From positions 62,001-126,000 of the forward strand of contig CAZOXM010000001.1 in assembly GCA_964583825.1 (NCBI GenBank): DNA of 64,000 nt. The letters run 5' to 3'. Positions within the stretch are counted from its first letter, which is position 1, and each line of letters begins with the position of its first letter. The DNA comes from GCA-1730015 sp964583825 (GTDB lineage Bacteria > Pseudomonadota > Gammaproteobacteria > Granulosicoccales > Granulosicoccaceae). The position numbers and the translations under genes were made by a program. The notes below the pieces were generated by a model, which saw only the letters and a program-made list of their open reading frames with translations, was not told the origin of the DNA and made no database searches. Of this stretch, positions 32,919-41,816 are shown in pieces.

Positions 32919-33257
32919 ATGAAAAAAATTACCGCAATCATAAAACCTTTCAAACTCGAGGATGTACGCGAAGAGCTTTCCAAGGTGGGTGTCAAAGGGG
33001 TCACCGTCACCGAAGTTAAAGGGTTCGGTCGCCAGAAGGGACATACCGAACTCTATCGTGGCGCGGAGTATGTCATCGACTTTTTACCCAAAGTTAAACT
33101 TGAGGCGGTGGTCAGTGACAATCAAATTGATGAATGTGTTGAAGCGATCACCAACGCTGCCCGCACCGGAAAAATCGGCGATGGAAAAATTTTCATCGAA
33201 GATGTGGAACGTGTTATTCGAATTCGTACCGGTGAGGAAAACGACCAGGCGCTATAA
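32919..33257 (+). CDS. glnK: Nitrogen regulatory protein PII
   Basis: A 112-residue PII protein that senses 2-oxoglutarate, ATP/ADP and glutamine (through uridylylation) and gates the neighbouring AmtB. KKITAIIKPFKLEDVREEL, the T-loop GRQKGHTELYRGAEY with the uridylylation site Tyr51, and TGKIGDGKIFIEDVERVIRIRTGE are conserved. Linkage to amtB points to the GlnK type; sequence alone does not separate GlnK and GlnB well. An upstream sigma-54-like site suggests induction under nitrogen limitation. Confidence 0.95.
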   Translation: MKKITAIIKPFKLEDVREELSKVGVKGVTVTEVKGFGRQKGHTELYRGAEYVIDFLPKVKLEAVVSDNQIDECVEAITNAARTGKIGDGKIFIEDVERVIRIRTGEENDQAL

Positions 33258-33366
33258 GCCGACTCGAACCTGACCCCAGCGACGTACCCTTTATGAATAA
33301 AACCAACTCACTGACTGTCAGAATTTTCGATACACAAACGCATCAAGCGCGAGCTGGATTGAACAC

Positions 33367-34656
33367 TTGAACAAGCCAGGTGAACTTCACTGCCTGCCTC
33401 AGACTGAGCACAAGTTAACGCGCGATCGAATCAGCAAGAACGCGTTGAAAGTGCTCGACAGGCTGCATGAGGCGGGGTTCGACAGTTACCTCGTCGGCGG
33501 TGGGGTACGCGATTTACTGTTGGGCAAAAACCCCAAAGATTTCGATGTCTCAACCAACGCCAGTCCCGATGAGATCAGGCAACTGTTTAAAAACTGCCGG
33601 CTGATTGGTCGACGATTCAGGCTGGCGCATGTGGTATTTGGAAGGGATGTTATTGAGGTGGCCACTTTTCGTGCTGCCCACAGTGAAGGAGAAGGTGGTG
33701 CCACCGGCGATGGTGGCAGGATCGTGCGTGACAACGTCTATGGTGGCACGGTTGCCGACGACGCAGCGCGAAGGGACTTCACCGTTAATGCACTGTATTA
33801 CAACATTGCCGATGCCACGGTACTCGATTTCTACAACGGCCTTGAGGATCTCGAACGAGCGGAACTCAGGTTTATTGGTGAGGCGAATGCACGGGTTGTC
33901 GAAGATCCGGTGAGGGCGCTGAGGGCGGCGAGATTTGCAGCCAAACTCGGTTTCTCCATCGCGCCGGATGCGCTCGCTGCCATCGAAGCGCATCGCGAAA
34001 AGCTTGAAGACATTCCCGCGGCACGGCTGTTCGACGAAGTGCTAAAGCTGCTGCAAACGGGCCATGGTGCTGCCAGCATGGAGCAACTGCGGGCGCTGAA
34101 TCTGTTCCAGTATTTATTTCCGTCAGCAGCCAATCGCCTCGCAATCGGCGATGAAAAGGCAGAGCGCATGTTTACCCTTGCGCTCGAAAACACCGACAGG
34201 CGCATACAGCAGGAACTCGCGGTCACCCCGGCATTTATTTACGCGGTGATGCTGTGGCCGGAAGTATCCGAGCTTGCACGCAAGATAGAGGACGATGGCG
34301 AACCGCCGGTTCAGGCGCTGCATCTGGCTGCCGATGAGGTTATCCCGGTTCAGCTGAGCCGTACGTCGCTGCCCAGACGGTTTTCTGTTCCGATGCGCGA
34401 AATCTGGACGCTGCAACCGCGGTTTGCACGCACTCAGGGCAAACGCGTCAGCGTACTGATTGCAAATCGGCGATTCAGGGCCGGCTACGACTTTCTTTGC
34501 CTTCGTGCGCAGATCGACGAAGTACCGCAATCGCTGTGCGATACGTGGGAAAAATTGCAGCAAACCCCCGAAGCGCAACAGGCCATAGAGGCTTCACGAC
34601 AACGTCCCGCACCAACGGGCCGGCCGCGTGGCCGGAAAAAACGTCGCGCCCGCTAG
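33367..34656 (+). CDS. pcnB: Poly(A) polymerase I
   Basis: A 429-residue class II nucleotidyltransferase that adds poly(A) tails to RNA and promotes decay. The head domain has DSYLVGGGVRDLLLGKNPKDFDV, with the GG and DxD catalytic parts, then RRDFTVNALYYN and VEDPVRALRAARFAAKLGF. The C-terminal tail is rich in Arg/Lys (GRPRGRKKRRAR). The PcnB-specific helical C domain distinguishes it from CCA-adding enzymes. TTG is the predicted start. In many relatives pcnB is followed by folK; here folK is absent and a deoxynucleoside kinase follows after 249 bases. Confidence 0.93.
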   Translation: MNKPGELHCLPQTEHKLTRDRISKNALKVLDRLHEAGFDSYLVGGGVRDLLLGKNPKDFDVSTNASPDEIRQLFKNCRLIGRRFRLAHVVFGRDVIEVATFRAAHSEGEGGATGDGGRIVRDNVYGGTVADDAARRDFTVNALYYNIADATVLDFYNGLEDLERAELRFIGEANARVVEDPVRALRAARFAAKLGFSIAPDALAAIEAHREKLEDIPAARLFDEVLKLLQTGHGAASMEQLRALNLFQYLFPSAANRLAIGDEKAERMFTLALENTDRRIQQELAVTPAFIYAVMLWPEVSELARKIEDDGEPPVQALHLAADEVIPVQLSRTSLPRRFSVPMREIWTLQPRFARTQGKRVSVLIANRRFRAGYDFLCLRAQIDEVPQSLCDTWEKLQQTPEAQQAIEASRQRPAPTGRPRGRKKRRAR

Positions 34657-34672
34657 CTAGCCGTCTGTGCGC

Positions 34673-34739
34673 CGGTCAATGACGCGGCTGAACTTGTGCA
34701 CCGGTGTTACAGCGTCGCGGTCAATACGTCATTGACCGC
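34673..34739. promoter_or_regulatory. Two mutually exclusive hairpins after pcnB
   Basis: GCGGTCAAT and ATTGACCGC (34717-34725 and 34731-34739) form a perfect 9-base stem with a 5-base loop. The downstream arm is also perfectly complementary over 12 bases to CGGTCAATGACG at 34673-34684. Only one pairing can form at a time, as in an attenuator, or the three CGGTCAAT copies could be protein-binding half-sites. Confidence 0.4.
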
Positions 34740-34905
34740 TTTCGTGGGCACGATGTCAGGTGGTCACCCGTGCGGTTGTTGTAAACTGCAGGTGGAATGG
34801 GTCGTCGTGTGCACTGATGACGTTACCTGTAATCTGCTGGTCCGCGGTGGTTTGTGCGAGAATTCGGTCTGGCTGGACAGTTCGCTTTAAAACGAGATAC
34901 CTGAA

Positions 34906-35553
34906 ATGGTGCATTCACTTCGATATGTGGCGGTCGAGGGGCCGATCGGTGTCGGTAAAACGACCCTTGCAAAGCGGTTGGCGAAATCACTGCGCGGGCA
35001 GCTGATTCTCGAATCGCCTGAAAGCAATCCTTTTCTTGATGATTTTTATCGGGATCCGCATGCGTACGGATTGCCAACACAACTCCATTTTCTAATGAAT
35101 CGTCGCAAGTCGCTCCGGTTCATGGCGGAAAACCTGTCGGAAGAGGGCTTGTGGGTATCGGACTTTCTGTTTGCCAAAGACCGGTTATTTGCGGATCTAA
35201 CGCTGGATGACCGTAATTTCGCACTTTACAGTTCAGTGGCCACGGAACTCGCTTTCGATTTGGTCGTGCCTGATCTGGTGGTGTACCTGCAGGCGCCGCT
35301 GGAGGTGCTGTACGACCGGATCGAAAAACGTGGCAAACTGTCTGAACAGGCTATCGCCAGTAACTATATCGAGCGTCTGCAACGCGCCTATACAGACTAC
35401 TTCCACAGCTACACAGATACACCTGTATTGATTGTTAACGCCAGCGAGATTGATTTTGCAGCCAACGATGGGGATTATGAAAGGCTGCTCCGGCAGATCA
35501 CATCGATACACGCCGGACGTCATTATTTCAATCCCAGCCCGGAACCGGCATAG
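34906..35553 (+). CDS. Deoxynucleoside kinase
   Basis: A 215-residue kinase of the deoxyadenosine/deoxyguanosine/deoxycytidine kinase family. The P-loop is EGPIGVGKTTL (residues 10-20), followed by ESPESNPFLDDFYRD, the helix PTQLHFLMNRRK, a DRLF element in place of the usual ERS-type motif, and the lid RIEKRGKLSEQAI. It salvages deoxynucleosides to 5'-monophosphates. In gammaproteobacteria such genes are often found in a pcnB-folK-dNK-panBC run; only pcnB and this gene are present here. Preferred base is not predictable. Confidence 0.88.
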   Translation: MVHSLRYVAVEGPIGVGKTTLAKRLAKSLRGQLILESPESNPFLDDFYRDPHAYGLPTQLHFLMNRRKSLRFMAENLSEEGLWVSDFLFAKDRLFADLTLDDRNFALYSSVATELAFDLVVPDLVVYLQAPLEVLYDRIEKRGKLSEQAIASNYIERLQRAYTDYFHSYTDTPVLIVNASEIDFAANDGDYERLLRQITSIHAGRHYFNPSPEPA

Positions 35554-35567
35554 CCGTTCGCTTCATT

Positions 35568-35574
35568 AAGGAGG
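35568..35574 (+). promoter_or_regulatory. Strong ribosome-binding site
   Basis: AAGGAGG, a perfect Shine-Dalgarno sequence, lies 7 bases before the TTG at 35582 and fixes that rare codon as the response-regulator start. Confidence 0.8.
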
Positions 35575-35581
35575 CACCCAA

Positions 35582-36286
35582 TTGGCAGACTCGCAGATAC
35601 TACGCATAGGCATGCTCGAAGATGATATTGATCAGGCCAATCGCGCCAGTGGCTGGATTACAGAACGAGGCCACCAGTGCGAAGTGTTTTATGAATCAGA
35701 GAGCTTTCAACGAGCATTTCGAAAAACCAGCTACGATGTTGTAACGCTTGACTGGAATCTGCCGGACGGGACAGGTATCGAGATACTCACCTGGTTGCGT
35801 CAGAGCCTGGTCAGTGATGTGCCGGTTATCTTTATTACGGCGAGGCAGGCGGAGGCTGACATAGTGTCAGCACTGGAAAAAGGTGCTGACGACTACCTCG
35901 TAAAACCGGTACGGCAGTTTGAATTGCTGGCCCGAATTGGTGCGCTCGCTCGTCGGGCTCAGCCTGAAACCGAGGTGTTGGAGTACGACCCCTACGTATT
36001 TGATACCAGCAACAGGCAAGTGAGCGTCGATGACGAAGTCGTACGTCTGACGGAAAAAGAATACGATCTCGCGTTGTTTCTGTTCAGGAATCGTGGCCGG
36101 GTGTTATCCCGGCAGCACCTGTTAACTTCCGTCTGGGGTACATCGGCTGAATTGAACACTCGCACCGTCGATACGCACGCCAGTCGACTCAGAAAGAAAC
36201 TCAAGCTTTCAGCGACTGAAAAGTGGAAGCTGACAAGCATCTACCAGCACGGGTATCGGCTGGAGGAACGCACTTTGCCCGGCTGA
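35582..36286 (+). CDS. OmpR/PhoB-family response regulator
   Basis: A 234-residue two-component regulator. The receiver domain (1-120) has the acidic EDD cluster at 14-16, the phosphoacceptor aspartate in VTLDWNLPDG, the TAR switch threonine and VKPVRQFEL with the conserved lysine. The C-terminal winged-helix DNA-binding domain includes LTEKEYDLALFLFRNRGRVLSR and VDTHASRLRKKL. It precedes a LysM/FecR protein and a CHASE2 histidine kinase on the same strand, so the kinase is its likely partner. Target genes are unknown. Confidence 0.92.
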   Translation: MADSQILRIGMLEDDIDQANRASGWITERGHQCEVFYESESFQRAFRKTSYDVVTLDWNLPDGTGIEILTWLRQSLVSDVPVIFITARQAEADIVSALEKGADDYLVKPVRQFELLARIGALARRAQPETEVLEYDPYVFDTSNRQVSVDDEVVRLTEKEYDLALFLFRNRGRVLSRQHLLTSVWGTSAELNTRTVDTHASRLRKKLKLSATEKWKLTSIYQHGYRLEERTLPG

Positions 36287-36402
36287 AGTGCTGCCTGATC
36301 GCCATCGCAGCTTCTGAAGGACAGTTGAAACACGTGTATATTGAACAGTTGTAGTACAAGCCGGTGGCGAACAGGCATGAATATTATCGCTGGAGATCAA
36401 CC

Positions 36403-37740
36403 ATGAAATCAGGACGGACACTCGCGCGTTGCGCGTCAGTGATTGCGGCGATGCTGCTGTTAAGCCTGCCCCCGATTGCACTCACTCAAGTCAAAGTTAA
36501 AGAGATAACCGAAGCGATCGACGTGGTAGTCAAAGAAGGTGACAACCTCACTGCGATTGTGCAACGCGTGATGGGCTCAGTCGAATTCTGGCCGGAGACG
36601 GCAAAAAATAATCGGATTACACGCCCCGATGCATTGAAGCCGGGGCAGATCATTCGCTTCCCCAGTGAGCTCGTTCAAAAGAGAAACTTTGCCAACATCG
36701 CCTTTTCCAAAGGTGATGCCAAATTAGTCCGGCGCGGTACCGACGAGGAGCTGCCTGCGGAACGGGGGGAGCACGTTTTTCTGGGTGACATCATTGCTAC
36801 TGGCGAAGACGGATTTGTCAGTTTGTCGTTTGCCGGCGAAACGCTGGTGAACATACAGCCGGAAAGTCGCGTACAAATCGTCGAGTTCGATTGTTTCGAC
36901 AAACAGAAATCCTGTGTCGTTAATCTGATGGCTGATCGCGGTCAGATGAGTTTCGATGTTCGCAACGTCGGATTTGAGAAACCTCCGAGGTACAGTATCG
37001 AAACTCCTTACGCCTCTGCTGCGGTGCGGGGTACTCGCTTTGATGTTGATGTGAATGACGGCAGTGTACTCGGGGTAACCGAGGGTGCGGTGCAAGTGAC
37101 CTCTGGCGTATTAACCACGCCACTCCCCACCGGCAAAGGCACTTTGGCCGGTGGCGGACGATCAATCACGACCCAGTATGATTTGCTGTCCGCTCCCGAG
37201 TACAAGGCTTTTATACGCCTGAGTGCAGAGGACTACATCAGCTGGACGCCGATTGACGATGCCACCACGTATCGATATGTGCTGGCCGACAATGAATCCC
37301 TGACTGATGTGATTGTCAATGGCAGCTCTGCAAGTGCCCACTTGGGAGTACCGCGAGAGCCTTCGCAATTTTTTCTTGGAACACGGGCGGTTGATGAAAA
37401 CGGCATTAAGGGTTTTCGCGCAATTCAGCGAATTAACCAGGTTGGCATTGACGAAAGTGCACAGGCACCTGCCCTTGAGATAGAACTCAGTGAAAATCAA
37501 CTGGCGATCGTTAATACCGGCGACGTTACCTCCGAGGTGCACGTGGGTGCTGCGCTGCAATCCGTTGGGGATCTCGATCAATTACTTGATTTTGCGGCTT
37601 ACGATATCAGTGCAGGCGACAGGCTTGAACTAACCGTCGAAGCTAACCAGGACGTCTACATTGCATCGCGGGCGGTGCTTAACGACGCCACGGTCTCGCT
37701 GTATGGCAACATCTATGAATTCAAGCGAGGCGCGAAATAG
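36403..37740 (+). CDS. LysM and FecR domain periplasmic protein
   Basis: A 445-residue exported protein. After a signal peptide ending near ALTQV, a LysM-like segment (VVVKEGDNLTAIVQRVMG ... LKPGQIIRFP) should bind peptidoglycan. A FecR domain follows, from GDAKLVRRG to VRGTRFDVDVNDGSVLGVTEGAVQV, the fold of periplasmic anti-sigma/signal proteins. The remainder has a fibronectin-like stretch (SAEDYISWTPIDDATTYRYVL) and a beta-rich tail. ATG 36403 is preferred because it yields the signal peptide and has a GGAGA site upstream; the frame opens 13 codons earlier. FecR/LysM proteins frequently sit next to CHASE2 sensors, as here. Function is inferred from context only. Confidence 0.82.
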   Translation: MKSGRTLARCASVIAAMLLLSLPPIALTQVKVKEITEAIDVVVKEGDNLTAIVQRVMGSVEFWPETAKNNRITRPDALKPGQIIRFPSELVQKRNFANIAFSKGDAKLVRRGTDEELPAERGEHVFLGDIIATGEDGFVSLSFAGETLVNIQPESRVQIVEFDCFDKQKSCVVNLMADRGQMSFDVRNVGFEKPPRYSIETPYASAAVRGTRFDVDVNDGSVLGVTEGAVQVTSGVLTTPLPTGKGTLAGGGRSITTQYDLLSAPEYKAFIRLSAEDYISWTPIDDATTYRYVLADNESLTDVIVNGSSASAHLGVPREPSQFFLGTRAVDENGIKGFRAIQRINQVGIDESAQAPALEIELSENQLAIVNTGDVTSEVHVGAALQSVGDLDQLLDFAAYDISAGDRLELTVEANQDVYIASRAVLNDATVSLYGNIYEFKRGAK

Positions 37741-37777
37741 AGAGCGTTAAGTACAGATAACCTGGGTCATTACTCCA

Positions 37778-40417
37778 TTGTCCACGTCAGAATTTGACGC
37801 CATGCGCCGTGGCCGTTTTGGCTACTGGACGCTGATTGGTTTCTACCTGTTCTTCGGTGTACTGACGATGCTCATGCATCGCGCTGACGTAACGCAGAAG
37901 ATGGACCGGCTGATTTACGACAGTTGGGTCAGACTGCACCAGTCAGCACCACCGGATGATCTGGTGATTGTCGGTATCGACTCGAACAGCGTGGAGCGTA
38001 ACGGGCGCTGGCCATGGTCCCGAAATGATCAGGCTCAAATAATCAATAATCTGTCCGCTTCCGGTGCCAGTATCATCCTTATTGATATTCTTTATTCCGA
38101 GCAGAGTAAGAATGATCCCGCAGCCGACGCGCGGCTTGCCAGCGCCATCGCACAGTCCGGTCGTGTGATTCTGCCTATTCATACGGAAGGCAAAGGACTC
38201 GATATCGGAGGGGGGGAGAAACTGCCCATACCTGTTGTTCTTGAGGCCTCGCGACAACTGGGCCATATCTTTTTACCTATCGATTCCGATGGCATCGTCA
38301 GACGTGTCTTTTTAAAGGCCGGTTTTAAGCGACCGCACTGGCCGTTGTTGTCACTGGCGGCGATGGACAGTCTCGGTCTGGCACCGGCGGAATTGCCCGG
38401 GGTGCGTACCTCGCATACAGATCGGGCCACCAAATGGGTCGGTGATCACGAGGTGATGATCCCGTTTCACGGCCCGAAGAGCACCTTTACCACCGTTGCT
38501 GCCTATGACGTACTGACTGGCAATTTTGACCCCGCAATATTCAAGGGCAGTACGGTATTCTTCGGGCTGACGGCGACCGGACTGGGTGACGCCGTACCCA
38601 CACCGATTCTGGGTGTGGATCAACCACTACCGGGTGTTGAGGTGCATGCAAATATCTACAGCGCGTTGCAATCCGGTACGCTGATCGGGCAGACGGGCGT
38701 TTGGCTGGCCTTCGTACTTGTGGCTGTGCTGATCGCCTTGTTGTTGATGATTTACTCAAGGCTAAGGCCACGCTGGGGGCTGCTTGCAACAATTGTTCTT
38801 GCACTCGTGCCCGTATTTTTGAGCTTTCTTTTGTATCGCTTTGCAAATATCTGGTTTGCACCGTTGCTCTCATCTATTCCACTGTTGATGGCCTTTCCGT
38901 TATGGAGCTGGCATCGACTCGAGTACGCCACCAGGTTTCTCCGTGCAGAGACCAACAAGCTCGCGATGTACGATGATGATCTTGGCCTGTCCGCTGGTCG
39001 ACCGCTCGCCAGTCTGTTTGAAAGCGCGGAGCGCCATCTGGATCTGAAAGACTGGTTCTTACTTGAAGACAGTGTTTTTCAATCGAGCACAGGATTCCGC
39101 AGAGGAGATCATGCCAAAACTGCCGGACCCGAGTGGAATGTAAAGGACGGCCTTTGGGTCAAACGTTTCGCATCAGATCAGCCACTGGTTGTTGGCTTCC
39201 GTTTCAGTGACGAACCGATGAATCATCGCTTTGCAGAGTTTGTCGACAGAGCATCCAGAGTGCAGAGTAAAATCAGTGTGCCAAACACCGGTGGCACCAT
39301 TGAGGGTCTGCAGACAGATGCTGACAGGCTCAGTAAACAGAATCAGCACATCCTGCAACTCAAAGCCCTGAGTGACAACATCTTCGCTGGTAGTCCAACC
39401 GGCCTGATTGTCTGGAATGCGGTAGGTGAGATGGTGCGGTGCAATGATTTGGCGATTGAAATGTTCGGTACGCAGTCGCTTGAAAATAAAACGGTGTATG
39501 AGTTCTTCTCTTCACTCGGCAAAGATCCGGATCTGCTCGACAAGGAGCCCTTCGATTCTATCCTGAAGGCGGGTGAAAACTGGCAGATCAACTATGTGCG
39601 CGGTGACCGTGAGCTGGTCATCGACTTCAACGTGCTGGGGGAAAAACTAACTGAAAGACTGATTGTTGCCAGTGCAGTTGATCTCAGCGATATTCGTCGC
39701 GCGGAGCGTCTGCGCAGCGAGCTCATTGAGTATTTGTCACACGATCTGCGCTCACCGCTGATTTCGTCGCTGTATCTGGTGGCGCAGGAGCGAGAGCAGG
39801 CGGGTAAAGATGCTGATGTCACTTCTTTTTTGCAAGTGGAGGCGAACGTTAATAAAACCCTTAAAATGATCGATGATCTGCTCGGCCTGACCCGCGCTGA
39901 GCACCTGCAGGTGGATCAACTTCAGCCGGTGTTTTATGAGAATATTATAGAAAGCACCATCGATCAGTTGTTGCCACAGGCCAGTCAGAAACAGATAAAA
40001 CTGACCGCGAACGATATTGAACCTGATGTGTGGGTAACAGCCGATTCAAGCTTGCTTGAGCGTGCCTTTGTTAACGTGGTTGGCAATGCGATCAAGTATT
40101 CTCCGGATACAACAAAGGTCACGATCGAAACCCGCATTGAAGGTGACTCGTGGATTACCACTGAGGTCACGGATCAGGGCATCGGTATACCGGCCGATCG
40201 TATCGGTAAGCTGTTTGAGCGTTTTCACAGAGACCCGAATGTACAAAAGCAATTTAAGGGAACCGGCCTCGGCCTGGCGCTGGTCGCGACGGTGATACGC
40301 GAACATGGTGGCCAGATAGAGGCGCGCAGTGAAGAGAACGTGGGAACCACTATCTCCATTCGACTGCCAATACTCGAAATTGAATCAGAGGAAAGCGCAA
40401 TCACGCAATTCGCCTAA
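37778..40417 (+). CDS. CHASE2-domain sensor histidine kinase
   Basis: An 879-residue membrane kinase. One helix at about 17-34 precedes a periplasmic CHASE2 domain (about 40-305; DLVIVGIDSNSVERNGRWPW, GRVILPI, VFFGLTATGLGDAVPTP). Three membrane helices follow (about 307-325, 333-352, 357-376). The cytoplasmic part has a PAS-like region (530-630), the phosphoacceptor H655 in EYLSHDLRSPL and an HATPase_c domain with NVVGNAIKYSP, DQGIGIPADRIGKLFERF and GTGLGLALVATV. TTG 37778 or ATG 37802 may start it. Located 37 bases after the FecR gene, it probably reads a cell-envelope cue and phosphorylates the regulator at 35582. Confidence 0.9.
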   Translation: MSTSEFDAMRRGRFGYWTLIGFYLFFGVLTMLMHRADVTQKMDRLIYDSWVRLHQSAPPDDLVIVGIDSNSVERNGRWPWSRNDQAQIINNLSASGASIILIDILYSEQSKNDPAADARLASAIAQSGRVILPIHTEGKGLDIGGGEKLPIPVVLEASRQLGHIFLPIDSDGIVRRVFLKAGFKRPHWPLLSLAAMDSLGLAPAELPGVRTSHTDRATKWVGDHEVMIPFHGPKSTFTTVAAYDVLTGNFDPAIFKGSTVFFGLTATGLGDAVPTPILGVDQPLPGVEVHANIYSALQSGTLIGQTGVWLAFVLVAVLIALLLMIYSRLRPRWGLLATIVLALVPVFLSFLLYRFANIWFAPLLSSIPLLMAFPLWSWHRLEYATRFLRAETNKLAMYDDDLGLSAGRPLASLFESAERHLDLKDWFLLEDSVFQSSTGFRRGDHAKTAGPEWNVKDGLWVKRFASDQPLVVGFRFSDEPMNHRFAEFVDRASRVQSKISVPNTGGTIEGLQTDADRLSKQNQHILQLKALSDNIFAGSPTGLIVWNAVGEMVRCNDLAIEMFGTQSLENKTVYEFFSSLGKDPDLLDKEPFDSILKAGENWQINYVRGDRELVIDFNVLGEKLTERLIVASAVDLSDIRRAERLRSELIEYLSHDLRSPLISSLYLVAQEREQAGKDADVTSFLQVEANVNKTLKMIDDLLGLTRAEHLQVDQLQPVFYENIIESTIDQLLPQASQKQIKLTANDIEPDVWVTADSSLLERAFVNVVGNAIKYSPDTTKVTIETRIEGDSWITTEVTDQGIGIPADRIGKLFERFHRDPNVQKQFKGTGLGLALVATVIREHGGQIEARSEENVGTTISIRLPILEIESEESAITQFA

Positions 40418-40726
40418 CCGGGCGTTGTCGCGCATCGTCGCCTCTGCGTGCATGAGACTTAATGCGCATTTTTTCAGTTTTTTGTGAAGTGGTTCAGGTT
40501 TGGTCTCTGCCGGCTGTGTAAGAATTTTGGCGTCGATTTAGTCGACGGAGTTTTGCATTAGCAGTAACGCTTTGTGTCCGTGCCAGCCGCACGCAGGCGC
40601 ACTCAAGGTGAAGTATTGAGGTGCCGTGATCAGGTAGTTTGCAGTAGCAGTACCTGAGTTATCGGCCTTGTTTTAAGTCATACGTTGTAAATCAATGTAG
40701 TTCTGAAGTAGAAATAAGAGGTAGTT
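40418..40726. other. Gap after the sensor kinase gene
   Basis: These 309 bases carry no gene. The first part holds a possible terminator (40445-40474), and short dyads such as GTCGATTTAGTCGAC near 40532-40546 and CAGGTA...TACCTG near 40630-40655. The 3' part should contain the promoter of the ComEA-like gene; none stands out. Confidence 0.5.
40445..40474 (+). terminator. Possible Rho-independent terminator
   Basis: TGCGTGCAT pairs with ATGCGCA (one bulge) across an 8-base loop and is followed by six T. It lies about 30 bases after the kinase stop codon. The stem is short, so confidence is limited. Confidence 0.4.
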
Positions 40727-41110
40727 ATGTTTAAAAGTATCAGGCAGTCCCTGGCAGTAGTTGTTATCACCCTTTCAGCTCCTTTCATACACGCAGCACA
40801 ACTCGTTAACATCAACACGGCAGATGCGGTGACAATCGCTGAGAGCCTCAACGGAATCGGTGCTACCAAAGCGAAAGCTATTATTGAATACCGCGAACTG
40901 CACGGAGATTTCCGCAGCGCAGATGATCTGGTGAAGGTGAAAGGTATCGGTTTTAAGCTGGTAGATCGCAATAGCGATGTCATTTCGTTTGGTGATGGCG
41001 GTGTAAGCAACAGCGTTTCGACCGGCGCGGTCACTGCAACTCCCTCAATCAAAAAGGCGCTTACCACTGGTGGTAATGACTCTTCGATAGTGCTGCCCGC
41101 TGGCAACTAG
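40727..41110 (+). CDS. ComEA-like helix-hairpin-helix protein
   Basis: A 127-residue exported protein. A signal peptide ends near FIHAAQ (residue 24). Residues 26-87 are the ComEA helix-hairpin-helix domain (VNINTADAVTIAESLNGIG, AKAIIEYRELHGDF, LVKVKGIGFKLVDRN), which binds double-stranded DNA non-specifically. The last 35 residues are Ser/Thr/Gly-rich and probably disordered. Gammaproteobacterial relatives bind incoming DNA in the periplasm during natural transformation, but no other competence gene is nearby, so that role is inference. Confidence 0.85.
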   Translation: MFKSIRQSLAVVVITLSAPFIHAAQLVNINTADAVTIAESLNGIGATKAKAIIEYRELHGDFRSADDLVKVKGIGFKLVDRNSDVISFGDGGVSNSVSTGAVTATPSIKKALTTGGNDSSIVLPAGN

Positions 41111-41280
41111 CGCTTGTGCGGCAGTCTGGTAAAGAACGTTTTACTGGCGCGGGACACCATTCAAGACTGAAAATTCAGCCGTCACAAATCTGGGTCAGAT
41201 TCCCAGCGCCCAACAGCCAGGTTAACGAACTTGCCAGTCAGCTCACCAGCGCTTTGCTGCAGGTTTTGCAGTAGTGAAAC

Positions 41281-41308
41281 GGGAAGCCACGAGGTAGCGT
41301 GGCTTCCC
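41281..41308. repeat. Perfect 11-base inverted repeat upstream of mscL
   Basis: GGGAAGCCACG and CGTGGCTTCCC flank a 6-base loop, forming a very stable hairpin. On the plus strand it is followed by AAATG and not by T residues, so it does not fit a standard terminator; it might terminate weakly, protect a 3' end, or be an operator. It lies 92 bases before mscL. Confidence 0.55.
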
Positions 41309-41399
41309 AAATGAATCAGCTATATACCTTTACCTAGCTGTCATTGGCACGTTCCTGCAATTGGTGTTTGATGGTGCCTTTCCATCCGGGTGACGGGTC

Positions 41400-41816
41400 A
41401 TGTTAGAAGAGTTCAAGAAATTTGCACTGGGCGGCAATGTGGTAGACATGGCCGTCGGTATCGTCATCGGTGCGGCTTTCGGCACTATCGTGGCCAGTCT
41501 GGTGGAAGATATTCTAATGCCACCTATCGGGCTCTTACTGGGGGGTGTCGATTTCAGCAATCTTTTTCTGGTGCTGAAAGAAGGGTCGGGACAAACCCCT
41601 TACCTGTCGCTCGAAGCTGCTCGATCCGCCGGAGCGGTTACGCTTAACTACGGTAGCTTTATCAACACGCTAATCAGTTTTTTAATTGTGTCCGGCGCAA
41701 TCTTTCTGATCGTCAAGCTGATTAACAAAGCAAGGTCACAACAGCAGGAGGAAGCCAGTGAAGATCCTCAGTTGGCGCTGCTGGCCGAAATACGGGATTT
41801 ACTCAGACAGCGGTGA
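41400..41816 (+). CDS. mscL: Large-conductance mechanosensitive channel
   Basis: A 138-residue MscL that opens under membrane tension to release solutes after osmotic downshock. The N-terminal helix EEFKKFALGGNVVDMAVG leads into TM1 (VGIVIGAAFGTIVASLVEDILMP, landmarks GAAFGTIV and DILMPP), a periplasmic loop, TM2 (FINTLISFLIVSGAIFLIV region) and the cytoplasmic helix ending LLAEIRDLLRQ. Length equals the E. coli protein (136). It is a single gene followed by a ClC channel gene 94 bases on. Confidence 0.97.
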   Translation: MLEEFKKFALGGNVVDMAVGIVIGAAFGTIVASLVEDILMPPIGLLLGGVDFSNLFLVLKEGSGQTPYLSLEAARSAGAVTLNYGSFINTLISFLIVSGAIFLIVKLINKARSQQQEEASEDPQLALLAEIRDLLRQR

